NCBI GenBank assembly: GCA_018813505.1
Contig: JAHJBM010000069.1
Coordinates: forward strand, 1 to 53,227
Length of the DNA stretch: 53,227 nt
DNA from: Microcaldota archaeon
GTDB lineage: Archaea; Micrarchaeota; Micrarchaeia; Anstonellales; Bilamarchaeaceae
Direction of reading: 5' to 3'
Under the pieces are notes generated by a model, which was not told the DNA's origin, did no database searches, and worked only from the letters and a program-made list of their open reading frames with translations. The translations under genes and the position numbers were made by a program. Numbering within the stretch: the first letter of the stretch is position 1; each line of letters opens with the position of its first letter. Of this stretch, positions 23,928 to 30,966 are shown piece by piece.

Positions 23928-25370
23928 ATGCAAATTGATAAATCAAACTTTTCAGAATGGTATAATACAATCACCAAGGATGCAGAACTTTGCGATTTGC
24001 GATACGGCATAAAGGGATTCGTTGTATTCATGCCCTGGTCAGTTATGACAATGAACCGGATGTATTCGATGATGGAACAAGCTCTCGAGAAAAAAGGTCA
24101 CGTGCCAGCATTATTTCCAGCTCTTATTCCTGAAAGTTACTTGACAAAGGAAAGCAAGCATGTCGAAGGTTTTGTTCCTGAAGTGATGTGGGTTACGCAG
24201 GCAGGATCAACTGATCTTGAGGAAAGATGTGCCATGAGGCCGACAAGTGAAACTGCAATGTACACCATGTATTCCATGTGGATTCATGGATTGAAGGACC
24301 TTCCGCTCAAGATATATCAAAGGTGTCAGGTCTGGAGATATGAAACAAAGGCAACAAAACCCTTCATAAGAAGTCGCGAATTCTACTGGATAGAAGCACA
24401 TGATTGTTTTGCAACAGAAAAAGATGCAATGAAACAAGTTCGCGAGGATATGGAAACAAGTGAGGAAGTGCTTCATCAACAATATGGAATTCCATTCTTG
24501 TTTTTCAAAAGGCCACAATGGGACAAATTCCCTGGCGCAGTAAATACATTTGCCGCAGACACGCTGATGCCTGATGGTAAGGCATTGCAGTTGCCATCAA
24601 CGCATATGCTTGGGCAGAATTTCTCAAAAGCTTTTGATGTGAAATACAAAGATGAGAAGGGGAATGATGAGTATGTTTGGCAGACGTGTTATGGGCCTGC
24701 AATCTCACGAATCTATGCGGCTCTTATTGCAATGCACGGGGATTCCAATGGTCTTATTATTCCATTTGATCTTGCACCTGTGCAGGTTGTAATAGTTCCG
24801 ATATACCGTGACGACACAAAGAAAGCTGTGCTAAAAGAATGCAAAAAACTTCAGAAAAAACTTTCAAAAGATTTCACAGTAAAGCTTGACGATTCTGACA
24901 ATACTCCTGGATTCAAATTCAATCAATGGGAAATGAAAGGAGTTCCTATTCGTCTTGAGCTTGGCCCAAGAGATCTGGAAAAAGGGCAGGTGGTGCTTGT
25001 CAGAAGGGATACGAAGGAAAAATCATTTGTGAGTCTGAAATCATCAGAACTGAAGAAAATGATACTCAAGACACGAGACTCGATACTAGAAACATTAAAA
25101 TCAAGAGCTGATCAGTGGTTTTCTGACAAGCTTTCATTTGCAGATACTATGGGCGAGCTTGAGAGGAAGACAGAATCGCGCGGGTTTATTCGGGTTCCAT
25201 TCTGTACCGAAGAATTGGATGGAAAGCCATGTGCAGAAGTTTTGAAAGATAAATTTCAAATGAATATGCGAGGTTCATTGTTCGGTACTGATACGCATCC
25301 AAAGGACAAGAAATGCATTGCATGCGGAAAAGATGCTACTGTGTATTTGTATGCTGCGCATCAGTATTAG
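23928..25370 (+). CDS. proS: Prolyl-tRNA synthetase (archaeal/eukaryal type)
   Basis: Class II aminoacyl-tRNA synthetase charging tRNA-Pro. The start is set at MQIDKSNFSEW (23928) with GAGGTATT upstream; the track's extra 31 residues look non-coding. Motif 2 is visible as QRCQVWRYETKATKPFIRSREF, motif 3 as QLPSTHMLGQNFSKAFDV ... YGPAISRIYAALIAMHGD. An anticodon-binding domain follows (VQVVIVPIYRDDTKKAV). The C-terminal zinc-type domain has CxxEL...C...KCIACGKDA and ends in tyrosine (YAAHQY), as in the archaeal/eukaryal group. It is 480 residues long and complete. Confidence 0.97.
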   Translation: MQIDKSNFSEWYNTITKDAELCDLRYGIKGFVVFMPWSVMTMNRMYSMMEQALEKKGHVPALFPALIPESYLTKESKHVEGFVPEVMWVTQAGSTDLEERCAMRPTSETAMYTMYSMWIHGLKDLPLKIYQRCQVWRYETKATKPFIRSREFYWIEAHDCFATEKDAMKQVREDMETSEEVLHQQYGIPFLFFKRPQWDKFPGAVNTFAADTLMPDGKALQLPSTHMLGQNFSKAFDVKYKDEKGNDEYVWQTCYGPAISRIYAALIAMHGDSNGLIIPFDLAPVQVVIVPIYRDDTKKAVLKECKKLQKKLSKDFTVKLDDSDNTPGFKFNQWEMKGVPIRLELGPRDLEKGQVVLVRRDTKEKSFVSLKSSELKKMILKTRDSILETLKSRADQWFSDKLSFADTMGELERKTESRGFIRVPFCTEELDGKPCAEVLKDKFQMNMRGSLFGTDTHPKDKKCIACGKDATVYLYAAHQY

Positions 25371-25493
25371 TCTCTGGGTTGTATCTTGCAAAAGCTTCTG
25401 TTAATCTGTCTATTATCTTTTTCTTCTTTTGTTAATAAAAATCAAAAACATCGGATTTATAATAATATTGTGTCAAACTATAACTGATCATGT

Positions 25494-26399
25494 ATGTTAA
25501 AATATACAAAAACTAATCCGAACCTAACTGGTATGTCAGTATCTGGAAAACCCAAAGTTGCAAAAGATTCGAGGCGCGATTTCTTACGTTTTGGTGCTAC
25601 TAGCGTAGGAATTTTTGTATCTGCCACTCTGTTTGGTTGCAGATCTAATCAGCAAAGACCTACAATTCATACAGAGCCAAGAGAATCAGACGGTCCATCT
25701 CCCCGATATACGCGGGTTGAGGATCTGGAAGTTCCGCTTCTTATATTGTCCGGAGATACTGTGCTTAGTGGTGATTTTGATATTGATCGTATTGCCAACA
25801 GGATCAGAGAGAATACTTTGACTGCTGAAGATGTTGGGCATATGATTGCAGCAACGATTGATGCGGCACAAAGATATGATCCTAATTGTAGATGTATAAC
25901 AAGAGCAGATACGCTAAGAGCACAATTTTCTGAGCTTACTATTCTTGCATTTCAAAGACTTGATCAGACACTTAATGAAATCTATGCGCAGTTACCTCGA
26001 GCTGAAAGACGTCCTGTGGAAGGATTCCATTCAGATTCAATCGAACGCATAAGTCACATAATGGAAAAAATCCAACATCGTGAGATTGATCAAGAATTAA
26101 TAGATCTTTTCAATGGAATTTCTGATGATGAATTTCCTGCACTCGGTCAATTCGTTCTTGATGGATTTAGAGATCATCTTAGTAGCGGTACGCCATTAAC
26201 TGATGCCAATCATGAATTGATAACAAATCATTACTGGATGGCATCTACTATGATTGGCCTTCTTCTTGGGAATGAGCCATCATTACCTGAGGCGGTTAAT
26301 ATTGAATTTTTGACTGGTTCGGCAAATAATATCAGGTTGAATGATGCAGATATAAGTCATCGTTTGGTACGTGCGGCGCATTCTGACAAACAAAAATAA
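25494..26399 (+). CDS. Tat-exported lipoprotein, unknown function
   Basis: The N-terminus has a twin-arginine motif, DSRRDFLRFG (25-34), then a hydrophobic stretch and a lipobox ending in LFGC (Cys 49). This predicts export in folded form by the Tat pathway and lipid anchoring. The mature part (about 250 residues) is helical and acidic, with no recognised domain; IANRIRENTLTAEDVGHMIAATIDAAQ and SIERISHIMEKIQ are typical segments. Its use implies TatA/TatC genes elsewhere. Upstream GGATTTATAATAATA supports a promoter just before the start. The tRNA-Gln gene ends on the opposite strand six bases after the stop. Confidence 0.85.
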   Translation: MLKYTKTNPNLTGMSVSGKPKVAKDSRRDFLRFGATSVGIFVSATLFGCRSNQQRPTIHTEPRESDGPSPRYTRVEDLEVPLLILSGDTVLSGDFDIDRIANRIRENTLTAEDVGHMIAATIDAAQRYDPNCRCITRADTLRAQFSELTILAFQRLDQTLNEIYAQLPRAERRPVEGFHSDSIERISHIMEKIQHREIDQELIDLFNGISDDEFPALGQFVLDGFRDHLSSGTPLTDANHELITNHYWMASTMIGLLLGNEPSLPEAVNIEFLTGSANNIRLNDADISHRLVRAAHSDKQK

Positions 26400-26404
26400 G
26401 AATA

Positions 26405-26832
26405 TAGCCCCGACCGGATAAACGTTGCGTTTCGAGTTTCCAATTGAAACGATATTTCGTTTCAATGGATGTCATGGTCGACGATTCGACCATGAGCATG
26501 TTCGTAATCGAAACGTCGATTACGACACCATTGAAGCAAGCTTCAATCGGTTCAGTTTCCGGTTTCGTGTCATGAAACACGAGACCTCAAGAACTAAACT
26601 CAAGACCCTAAACGCAATTTCGAACCGGTGTCACAGGATATCTTCAGACCTTTTGATTTCCTCAAGGCTTTTCGCGGGTGTGTTGCCCTAAGTTCTCAGA
26701 GGTCAAAAGGCCCCCAAAGTCCCGTATCCTTGACCAATGTCAAGTCTTTTGACTTTTCTATCTCAGGGCTTTTTAGTGAAGGTTTTTGCCATGAGTTTTT
26801 ATGAGTCAAAAAAGTTCCTAGACGACGGGGCT
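26405..26832 (-). tRNA. tRNA-Gln(UUG) with three introns, 428-nt gene
   Basis: Minus strand: acceptor AGCCCCG (26832-26826) with CGGGGCT (26412-26406), A73 at 26405. D-stem GTCT/GGAT, anticodon stem CGGGA/TCCTG, anticodon TTG at 26717-26715, T-stem ACCGG/CCGGT, loop TTCGA-AT. Introns: D-loop 15/16 at about 26737-26817 (81 nt); 37/38 at 26640-26713 (74 nt), with 4-bp CTTT/GAAG, bulges GGG and ATA and inner helix GGCCTTTTGA/TCAAAAGGTC; T-loop 58/59 at about 26420-26619 (200 nt), closed by TTGCGTTT/AAACGCAA and filled with perfect hairpins. The spliced product is 73 nt with the typical archaeal Gln D-arm. The BHB at the T-loop site is imperfect, so those edges may shift by 1-2 nt. Confidence 0.9.
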
Positions 26833-26983
26833 ATATATATTTTCTAAGCTAGCCAGTTGGCTACTTAGTTTCAAGTTTTCAGTTCAGGGTTTTAAGTTCC
26901 GAACTGAGTATTCTTTAAGTGTCCATAATAATATAAAAACACTTCTCTCTAAACAGAAAACACCAAACACATAACATTATCCT
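26833..26983. other. Hairpin-rich spacer between divergent tRNA-Gln and tRNA-Val
   Basis: Contains at least three inverted repeats: TAAG-CT-AGCCA...TGGCT-AC-TTA near 26846-26868, TCAGTTC/GAACTGA near 26881-26909, and AAGTGT/ACACTT near 26917-26944. TAATATAAAAAC near 26930 could be the promoter of tRNA-Val and ATATATATTTT near 26832 that of tRNA-Gln. The phrase TTTCAAGTTTTCAGTTCAGG resembles intron sequence nearby. No ORF. Confidence 0.5.
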
Positions 26984-27214
26984 GGGCCCGTAGTCGAAAC
27001 TTTTTTGGGATGCCTAAAAAGTTTCATCAAAAAGGCATCAATTTCGACAATGGTTAAGATGTCCGCCTCACAGAAACTTTTTAGTAAAAAGTTTCCAATT
27101 GAAATGCGCACATTTCAATGGACCATTGAAACATTAGTTTCAATTGGTCATCAAAAACCTGCTGAAAAGTTTTGCGAACGCGGAAGATTCGCGGTTCAAT
27201 TCCGCGCGGGCCCA
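26984..27214 (+). tRNA. tRNA-Val(CAC) with two introns
   Basis: Acceptor GGGCCCG (26984-26990) with CGGGCCC (27207-27213), A73 at 27214. D-stem GTCG/AGAT (13:22 mismatch), anticodon stem TCCGC/GCGGA, loop CTCACA-C, anticodon CAC at 27069-27071, T-arm CGCGG-TTCAATT-CCGCG. Introns: D-loop 15/16 at about 26999-27050 (52 nt), short helix GTCG/CGAC; 37/38 at 27073-27178 (106 nt), short helix CTCA/TGCG with one mismatch and inner helix AAACTTTT/AAAAGTTT. The 106-nt intron contains three hairpins, two of them ATTGAAA/TTTCAAT types shared with the tRNA-Gln T-loop intron. The spliced length is 73 nt. No T-loop intron. Confidence 0.92.
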
Positions 27215-27264
27215 AAAATTCCTTTGTTTACAGTTTCCGGTCTTGGGTTTTGCCGGCTGGATTT

Positions 27265-27365
27265 TTGGGACAACAAAGTTCTTTTGTTGAACTTTGTGCG
27301 CCTTGTTCGAAGTATCGAACAAGTGCGAGAAGTGAAATTTCGAGAGAAATTTCACAACTGCCCAA
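27265..27365. other. Cloverleaf-like element of three perfect hairpins in a closing stem
   Basis: TTGGG(A)CA at 27265-27272 pairs with TGCCCAA at 27359-27365. Inside are three consecutive perfect hairpins: ACAAAGTTC/GAACTTTGT (9 bp, 7-nt loop), CTTGTTCGA/TCGAACAAG (9 bp, AGTA loop) and GTGAAATTTC/GAAATTTCAC (10 bp, GNRA loop GAGA), separated by GCGC and TGCGAGAA. The fold is not a tRNA: no T-loop, wrong arm sizes. It could be a structured RNA, a DNA-level hairpin element or a relic of intron-type hairpin arrays. It lies between tRNA-Val and the squalene/phytoene synthase gene. Confidence 0.6.
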
Positions 27366-27470
27366 TTTTCTATTTAAAGTTTCGGGTTTAGAGTTTCGAG
27401 TTGTGAGTTTCAGAATTTAGCTCTACCTGTCCATCGTATTTATATATTAATGAGGGAAATTGTCATTGAT

Positions 27471-28370
27471 ATGAAAATGAACTCCGCTAGTGAAGCATTA
27501 GCTCAGTCCATCACTTCTTCATCTAGTAAACAGGCCAATTTCATCGCTAGTCTATTAGTGGACAAACCGCTTATTAGTGATTTTTATCGAGCATATGCCT
27601 ATTTTCGTTGGGCTGATGATGTAATCGATGACCAATGTCAATCAGTTGAAGAACGCCGTTCTTTCATTAAGGGACAAAAGAACTTGATTGATAGTCTTTA
27701 CCTTGGAGAAAAACCCAATTTTCTGCCTGAAGAAGAGATGGTGGTTGATCTTATTAGAAATGGTCGTGGTGAAAGTAATTTACTTCAATCGTACATTTAC
27801 AATCTTTTATCTATTCTTGAATTCGATGCAGGACGCGGTGGCAAATTAGTCAGTGAGCAAGAACTTATTCAATACTCCAATTATATTGGAAAAGGTGTCA
27901 CAGATCTTTTGTTATATTGCATAGGTAATGATTATTCGTATCCATCTAGTGAAAAACGCTATTTTGCAGCCACTGGTGCTCACATTGTTCACTTGCTTCG
28001 TGATTATGTGGAGGATCTGCCATGCGGTTATATCAATATTCCAAAGGAGTATCTTGATGCCCATGGATTAAATCCAAAAAATATCGAGAACTTGGCCTTC
28101 AGGAACTGGGTTAAAAAACGAGTGAAATTGGCTCGGAAATATTTCCGGGAAGGGAAGAAATATATTGATAAAGTAGATGTTCTGCGTTATAAAATAATGG
28201 CTTACTGTTATTGCTTGCGTTTTGAAACAATCCTTGATACTATTGAAAAAGATAATTATGTTCTACGTGCTGAATACAATAATCGACGAAGTCTTTTAAC
28301 CTGGGTTAAGATGGCTTATGTGGCTCTTAAGGTCACTGCCAAACACTTTAGTGGAGGCAAGAACGCATAG
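27471..28370 (+). CDS. Squalene/phytoene synthase family protein
   Basis: All-alpha prenyltransferase that condenses two prenyl diphosphates head-to-head (squalene, phytoene or related C30/C40 products). Both Asp-rich substrate/Mg motifs are present: FRWADDVIDD and LRDYVEDLPCGYINIP, along with the YAYFRWAD entry motif. Length is about 300 residues. The track start (27450) lies inside a TATA element (TTTATATATTAATG), so the ATG at 27471 (or 27477) fits a leaderless mRNA better. No desaturase, cyclase or other carotenoid or hopanoid gene is in the window, so the product cannot be named. Confidence 0.92.
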   Translation: MKMNSASEALAQSITSSSSKQANFIASLLVDKPLISDFYRAYAYFRWADDVIDDQCQSVEERRSFIKGQKNLIDSLYLGEKPNFLPEEEMVVDLIRNGRGESNLLQSYIYNLLSILEFDAGRGGKLVSEQELIQYSNYIGKGVTDLLLYCIGNDYSYPSSEKRYFAATGAHIVHLLRDYVEDLPCGYINIPKEYLDAHGLNPKNIENLAFRNWVKKRVKLARKYFREGKKYIDKVDVLRYKIMAYCYCLRFETILDTIEKDNYVLRAEYNNRRSLLTWVKMAYVALKVTAKHFSGGKNA

Positions 28371-28446
28371 TGATTATTGTTACTGACATTACTCTATTCG
28401 ATCATTCAAAGCTAATTTAGTGTTCTTATTGATGTCAGTATCTCTT

Positions 28447-29076
28447 CTAGTTTACCAAGAATTTCAGTTTTACTGGTTCTTTCACTACTCCGTTCCATTG
28501 TAGGACATTTCCATTTGTTGTCATTATGGCGCCTTTTCTTTTTTCACAGTTGCTGATACTTATCATGACTTTTATTGGAATTTCATCAAGACTTTGCAAA
28601 GTTATTTCATTCTCGCCGATTTTCAGGCTTGAATTAATAAGTGACACCAATCCACTTGTACTATCGATATCAGTGACAATCGGTGATCGCGTACCATTAA
28701 ACAATATCCTTAATTTGCCATCTTCTATGTTGTAATTAATAGCATACGTGTTCTTGAATAGTGAGTAATTACTTCTCTCGTTGAAATAAATCCAATCCTC
28801 TCCGTTCTTTTGAAATATCAATTGATACTCAGATTCATCCTGGTTTTTCATATGCGCAATATCAAATCCATCAAAAGTTTCAGTTCCAATAAGTTTGCTG
28901 TTTTTCATGCTGTTCAAGTCCACAAAGATGTTGCTAAAGAAATATTCCTCCTGATCTAGTGGCAATATTTCTGAAGTTTTAAACCAGCTCATATAAACTT
29001 TTTTTAAGAATGCAACATCCTCATTATCTATCGCATTCATATACTTTTTTATAAACTCTTCAAAATTCGATACCAT
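28447..29076 (-). CDS. Hypothetical protein
   Basis: 209 residues with no recognised family. The first 50 residues (FEEFIKKYMNAIDNEDVAFLKKVYMSWFKT) look like the helical part of an NTF2/SnoaL-type fold, and the rest is beta-rich (YNIEDGKLRILFNGTRSPIV, MISISNCEKRKGAIMT). No signal peptide. The minus-strand CATTTATTAATTT about 27 nt before the ATG supports a leaderless transcript. It is convergent with the squalene/phytoene synthase gene. Confidence 0.72.
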   Translation of the reverse strand: MVSNFEEFIKKYMNAIDNEDVAFLKKVYMSWFKTSEILPLDQEEYFFSNIFVDLNSMKNSKLIGTETFDGFDIAHMKNQDESEYQLIFQKNGEDWIYFNERSNYSLFKNTYAINYNIEDGKLRILFNGTRSPIVTDIDSTSGLVSLINSSLKIGENEITLQSLDEIPIKVMISISNCEKRKGAIMTTNGNVLQWNGVVKEPVKLKFLVN

Positions 29077-29182
29077 AAGTTTCTGTCAGCTGTGAAATTA
29101 ATAAATGCTTTTAGTATATTTGAAACTATGCGATAGAATTTACATTTGAAAAATAAAAAGTATAAAAATAAAAAAGAAAAAA

Positions 29183-30292
29183 TTATTTTTTCAGATAAAT
29201 TATTTGTGTCGGGAATGGAATTCCGATCTTTGCCTTGTTGAGTTCTTTGTATATCAGATTATTGGCTTCAATCTTCGTGTCATATGCCCTGTCATAATGG
29301 TCTATCCACAATCTTGCCTGGAAATTCAGTGAGGATGCGGCCATCTCAGTAAAAACAACTGAAACTGGTGGATTCGTAAGTATTCCTTTTATGTTTTTTC
29401 TTATTGCATCCTCTATTAATTTCGCTACCTTCTCAGGATCATTTCCATACTCTACACTAAATGGCACATTAACCCTTACTTTAAGATCTGGTTGTGTAAA
29501 ATTCTTTATCCTCGCCTTTGCAAGTGTGTCATTCGGTACAAGTATTATTTCATTATCATATGTCTTTATTCTGGTACTTCTAAGGCTTATCTCATGCACT
29601 GTTCCTAGATCTCCCGAATCAAGTTGTATCTTGTCGCCTACTTTGAATGTTTTATCCATTATCAGTGCAACTCCTGCTATTATGTTCGAAAGTGTGGTCT
29701 GCATGGCAAATGAAACTGCAAGGCCTGCGATACCGAGTCCTGCGAGGAAAGGCCCTACATCAACGCCCCATGCCCCGAGTATTATTATCAGGCCAAATGC
29801 CCAGGTTATTATCACAGCTGCTTTGTGGAATATCGGGACAATCTCGTCATCAAGTGTACTGTCTGTTTTTTTTGCCAGATCTTTGATTCCATACTCAACG
29901 AGTATTCCAAGGCCTTTTACTATAAATAAAATCACCGTAACATAAGCCAGCGTTAAAATCAGCTTTAGGATAATATCGTACATCGTATCTCCTGTCGAGA
30001 TATTCATGACAGCCAGATACAGTCCACCTATAACTATCAATCTAAAAATCGGCTGCTGTGCAGATTCCAGCAATTTATCGTCAAACTCGGTTTTTGTTCT
30101 TTTTGCAAGCTGTTTTGTGATTATACTGAGTATGACTATCGCTATTGTCGCTAGAATAAATGAAACAACTATGAACCCTATCGAAACAATCACTGGGTTC
30201 AGTGTTTTTATCTGCTCCAAAACAGCCGTATCTATAAACGGTTCGAATATACCTAAATTCTGTACGGCAAGATTTACACTAATATTCTCCAT
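29183..30292 (-). CDS. Small-conductance mechanosensitive channel (MscS family)
   Basis: A 369-residue MscS-type channel protecting against osmotic downshift. Five hydrophobic helices are seen; the pore-lining helix is GVDVGPFLAGLGIAGLAVSFAMQTTLSNIIAG, with the Gly/Ala pattern of TM3. The conserved MscS beta domain follows (TFKVGDKIQLDSGDLGTVHEISLRSTRI, NEIILVPNDTLAKARIKN) and then the C-terminal alpha/beta domain. The minus-strand AATATTTTAAG about 27 nt upstream is a good TATA box shared with the divergent nuclease gene. No unusual fusion. Confidence 0.95.
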   Translation of the reverse strand: MENISVNLAVQNLGIFEPFIDTAVLEQIKTLNPVIVSIGFIVVSFILATIAIVILSIITKQLAKRTKTEFDDKLLESAQQPIFRLIVIGGLYLAVMNISTGDTMYDIILKLILTLAYVTVILFIVKGLGILVEYGIKDLAKKTDSTLDDEIVPIFHKAAVIITWAFGLIIILGAWGVDVGPFLAGLGIAGLAVSFAMQTTLSNIIAGVALIMDKTFKVGDKIQLDSGDLGTVHEISLRSTRIKTYDNEIILVPNDTLAKARIKNFTQPDLKVRVNVPFSVEYGNDPEKVAKLIEDAIRKNIKGILTNPPVSVVFTEMAASSLNFQARLWIDHYDRAYDTKIEANNLIYKELNKAKIGIPFPTQIIYLKK

Positions 30293-30314
30293 ATTCTCTG
30301 TTTCAACAGTTATG

Positions 30315-30328
30315 CTTAAAATATTTGG
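30315..30328. promoter_or_regulatory. Shared divergent promoter element (MscS / endonuclease III-like)
   Basis: CTTAAAATATTTGG lies in a 59-nt spacer, 23-36 nt before the MscS ATG on one side and 24-37 nt before the nuclease ATG on the other. Its near-symmetry (TTAAAATATTT) lets it be read as a TATA box in both directions, giving two leaderless transcripts. Confidence 0.5.
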
Positions 30329-30351
30329 GTTGCGTTTATTAGAGTTTTATT

Positions 30352-30966
30352 ATGCAAAATAAACGCGTGTTTCTTCTCTACGATCGCCTTCTCGAGGAAT
30401 CTGGTCCTCAGAATTGGTGGCCTGCAGAAACTCCATATGAAGTAGTTGTCGGTGCAATACTTACTCAAAACACCAATTGGAAGAACGTGGAAAAAGCAAT
30501 TGCAAATCTGAAAAAAGAAAACCTGCTTAATGAAAGTTCAATACTCAAAACTGAAAACCAGGAACTGGAAACTCTCATCCGCTCGAGCGGTTTTTACAGG
30601 CAAAAAGCCGAAAGGCTGAAGTTGGCAACAAAAAAATGGATTGAATTGCAGAATAGAAAAGACAAACTACAACTAAATACACCTGAATTGCGTGAAGAAT
30701 GGTTATCAGTAAAAGGAATCGGAAAAGAAACTGCTGACAGTATACTTTTGTATGCAATGGATCACCCTATTTTTGTAATAGATGCGTACACGAGAAGGTT
30801 TTGTAAGGCTGAATTTGGTCTTGAGTTTGGTGTTAAGGATTATGACGATTGCCGCATGTTTTTTGAAAAAAACCTGCCAAAGGAAAATGCTCTTGAACTA
30901 TTCAAGGAATATCATGCACTGATTGTGGAATGGGGAAAGCGAGATTCACATTGGTGCAAATCCTAA
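30352..30966 (+). CDS. Endonuclease III-related DNA glycosylase (HhH-GPD), short form
   Basis: A 204-residue base-excision repair protein. The HhH-GPD fold is visible: PYEVVVGAILTQNTNWKNVEKAI, helix-hairpin-helix LSVKGIGKETADSILLYAMD, and catalytic Asp in FVIDAYTRR. The position that is Lys in bifunctional endonuclease III (G-R-K-T) reads G-K-E-T, as in a distinct archaeal/bacterial subgroup, so it may be a monofunctional glycosylase. The chain ends at HWCKS without the four-Cys iron-sulphur loop usual in the family. The stop overlaps the end of the convergent propeller gene by 4 nt. Confidence 0.88.
   Translation: MQNKRVFLLYDRLLEESGPQNWWPAETPYEVVVGAILTQNTNWKNVEKAIANLKKENLLNESSILKTENQELETLIRSSGFYRQKAERLKLATKKWIELQNRKDKLQLNTPELREEWLSVKGIGKETADSILLYAMDHPIFVIDAYTRRFCKAEFGLEFGVKDYDDCRMFFEKNLPKENALELFKEYHALIVEWGKRDSHWCKS

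Noticed and set aside
26425-26691. ORFs at 26425-26691 and 26332-26580
   Set aside because: They lie inside the tRNA-Gln introns and have no promoter or family match.
26405-26832. Large RNA such as RNase P or SRP RNA, suggested by the ATAGCCCCG/CGGGGCTAT ends
   Set aside because: None of the conserved RNase P or SRP motifs is present, while the minus strand splices neatly into tRNA-Gln(UUG).
27005-27420. ORFs at 27005-27391 and 27172-27420
   Set aside because: They run through tRNA-Val and the hairpin element; the reading comes from palindromic DNA without start signals.
26410-27420. CRISPR array, because of repeated short palindromes
   Set aside because: Repeats are not identical, not regularly spaced and no cas genes are nearby; they are hairpin modules in introns.
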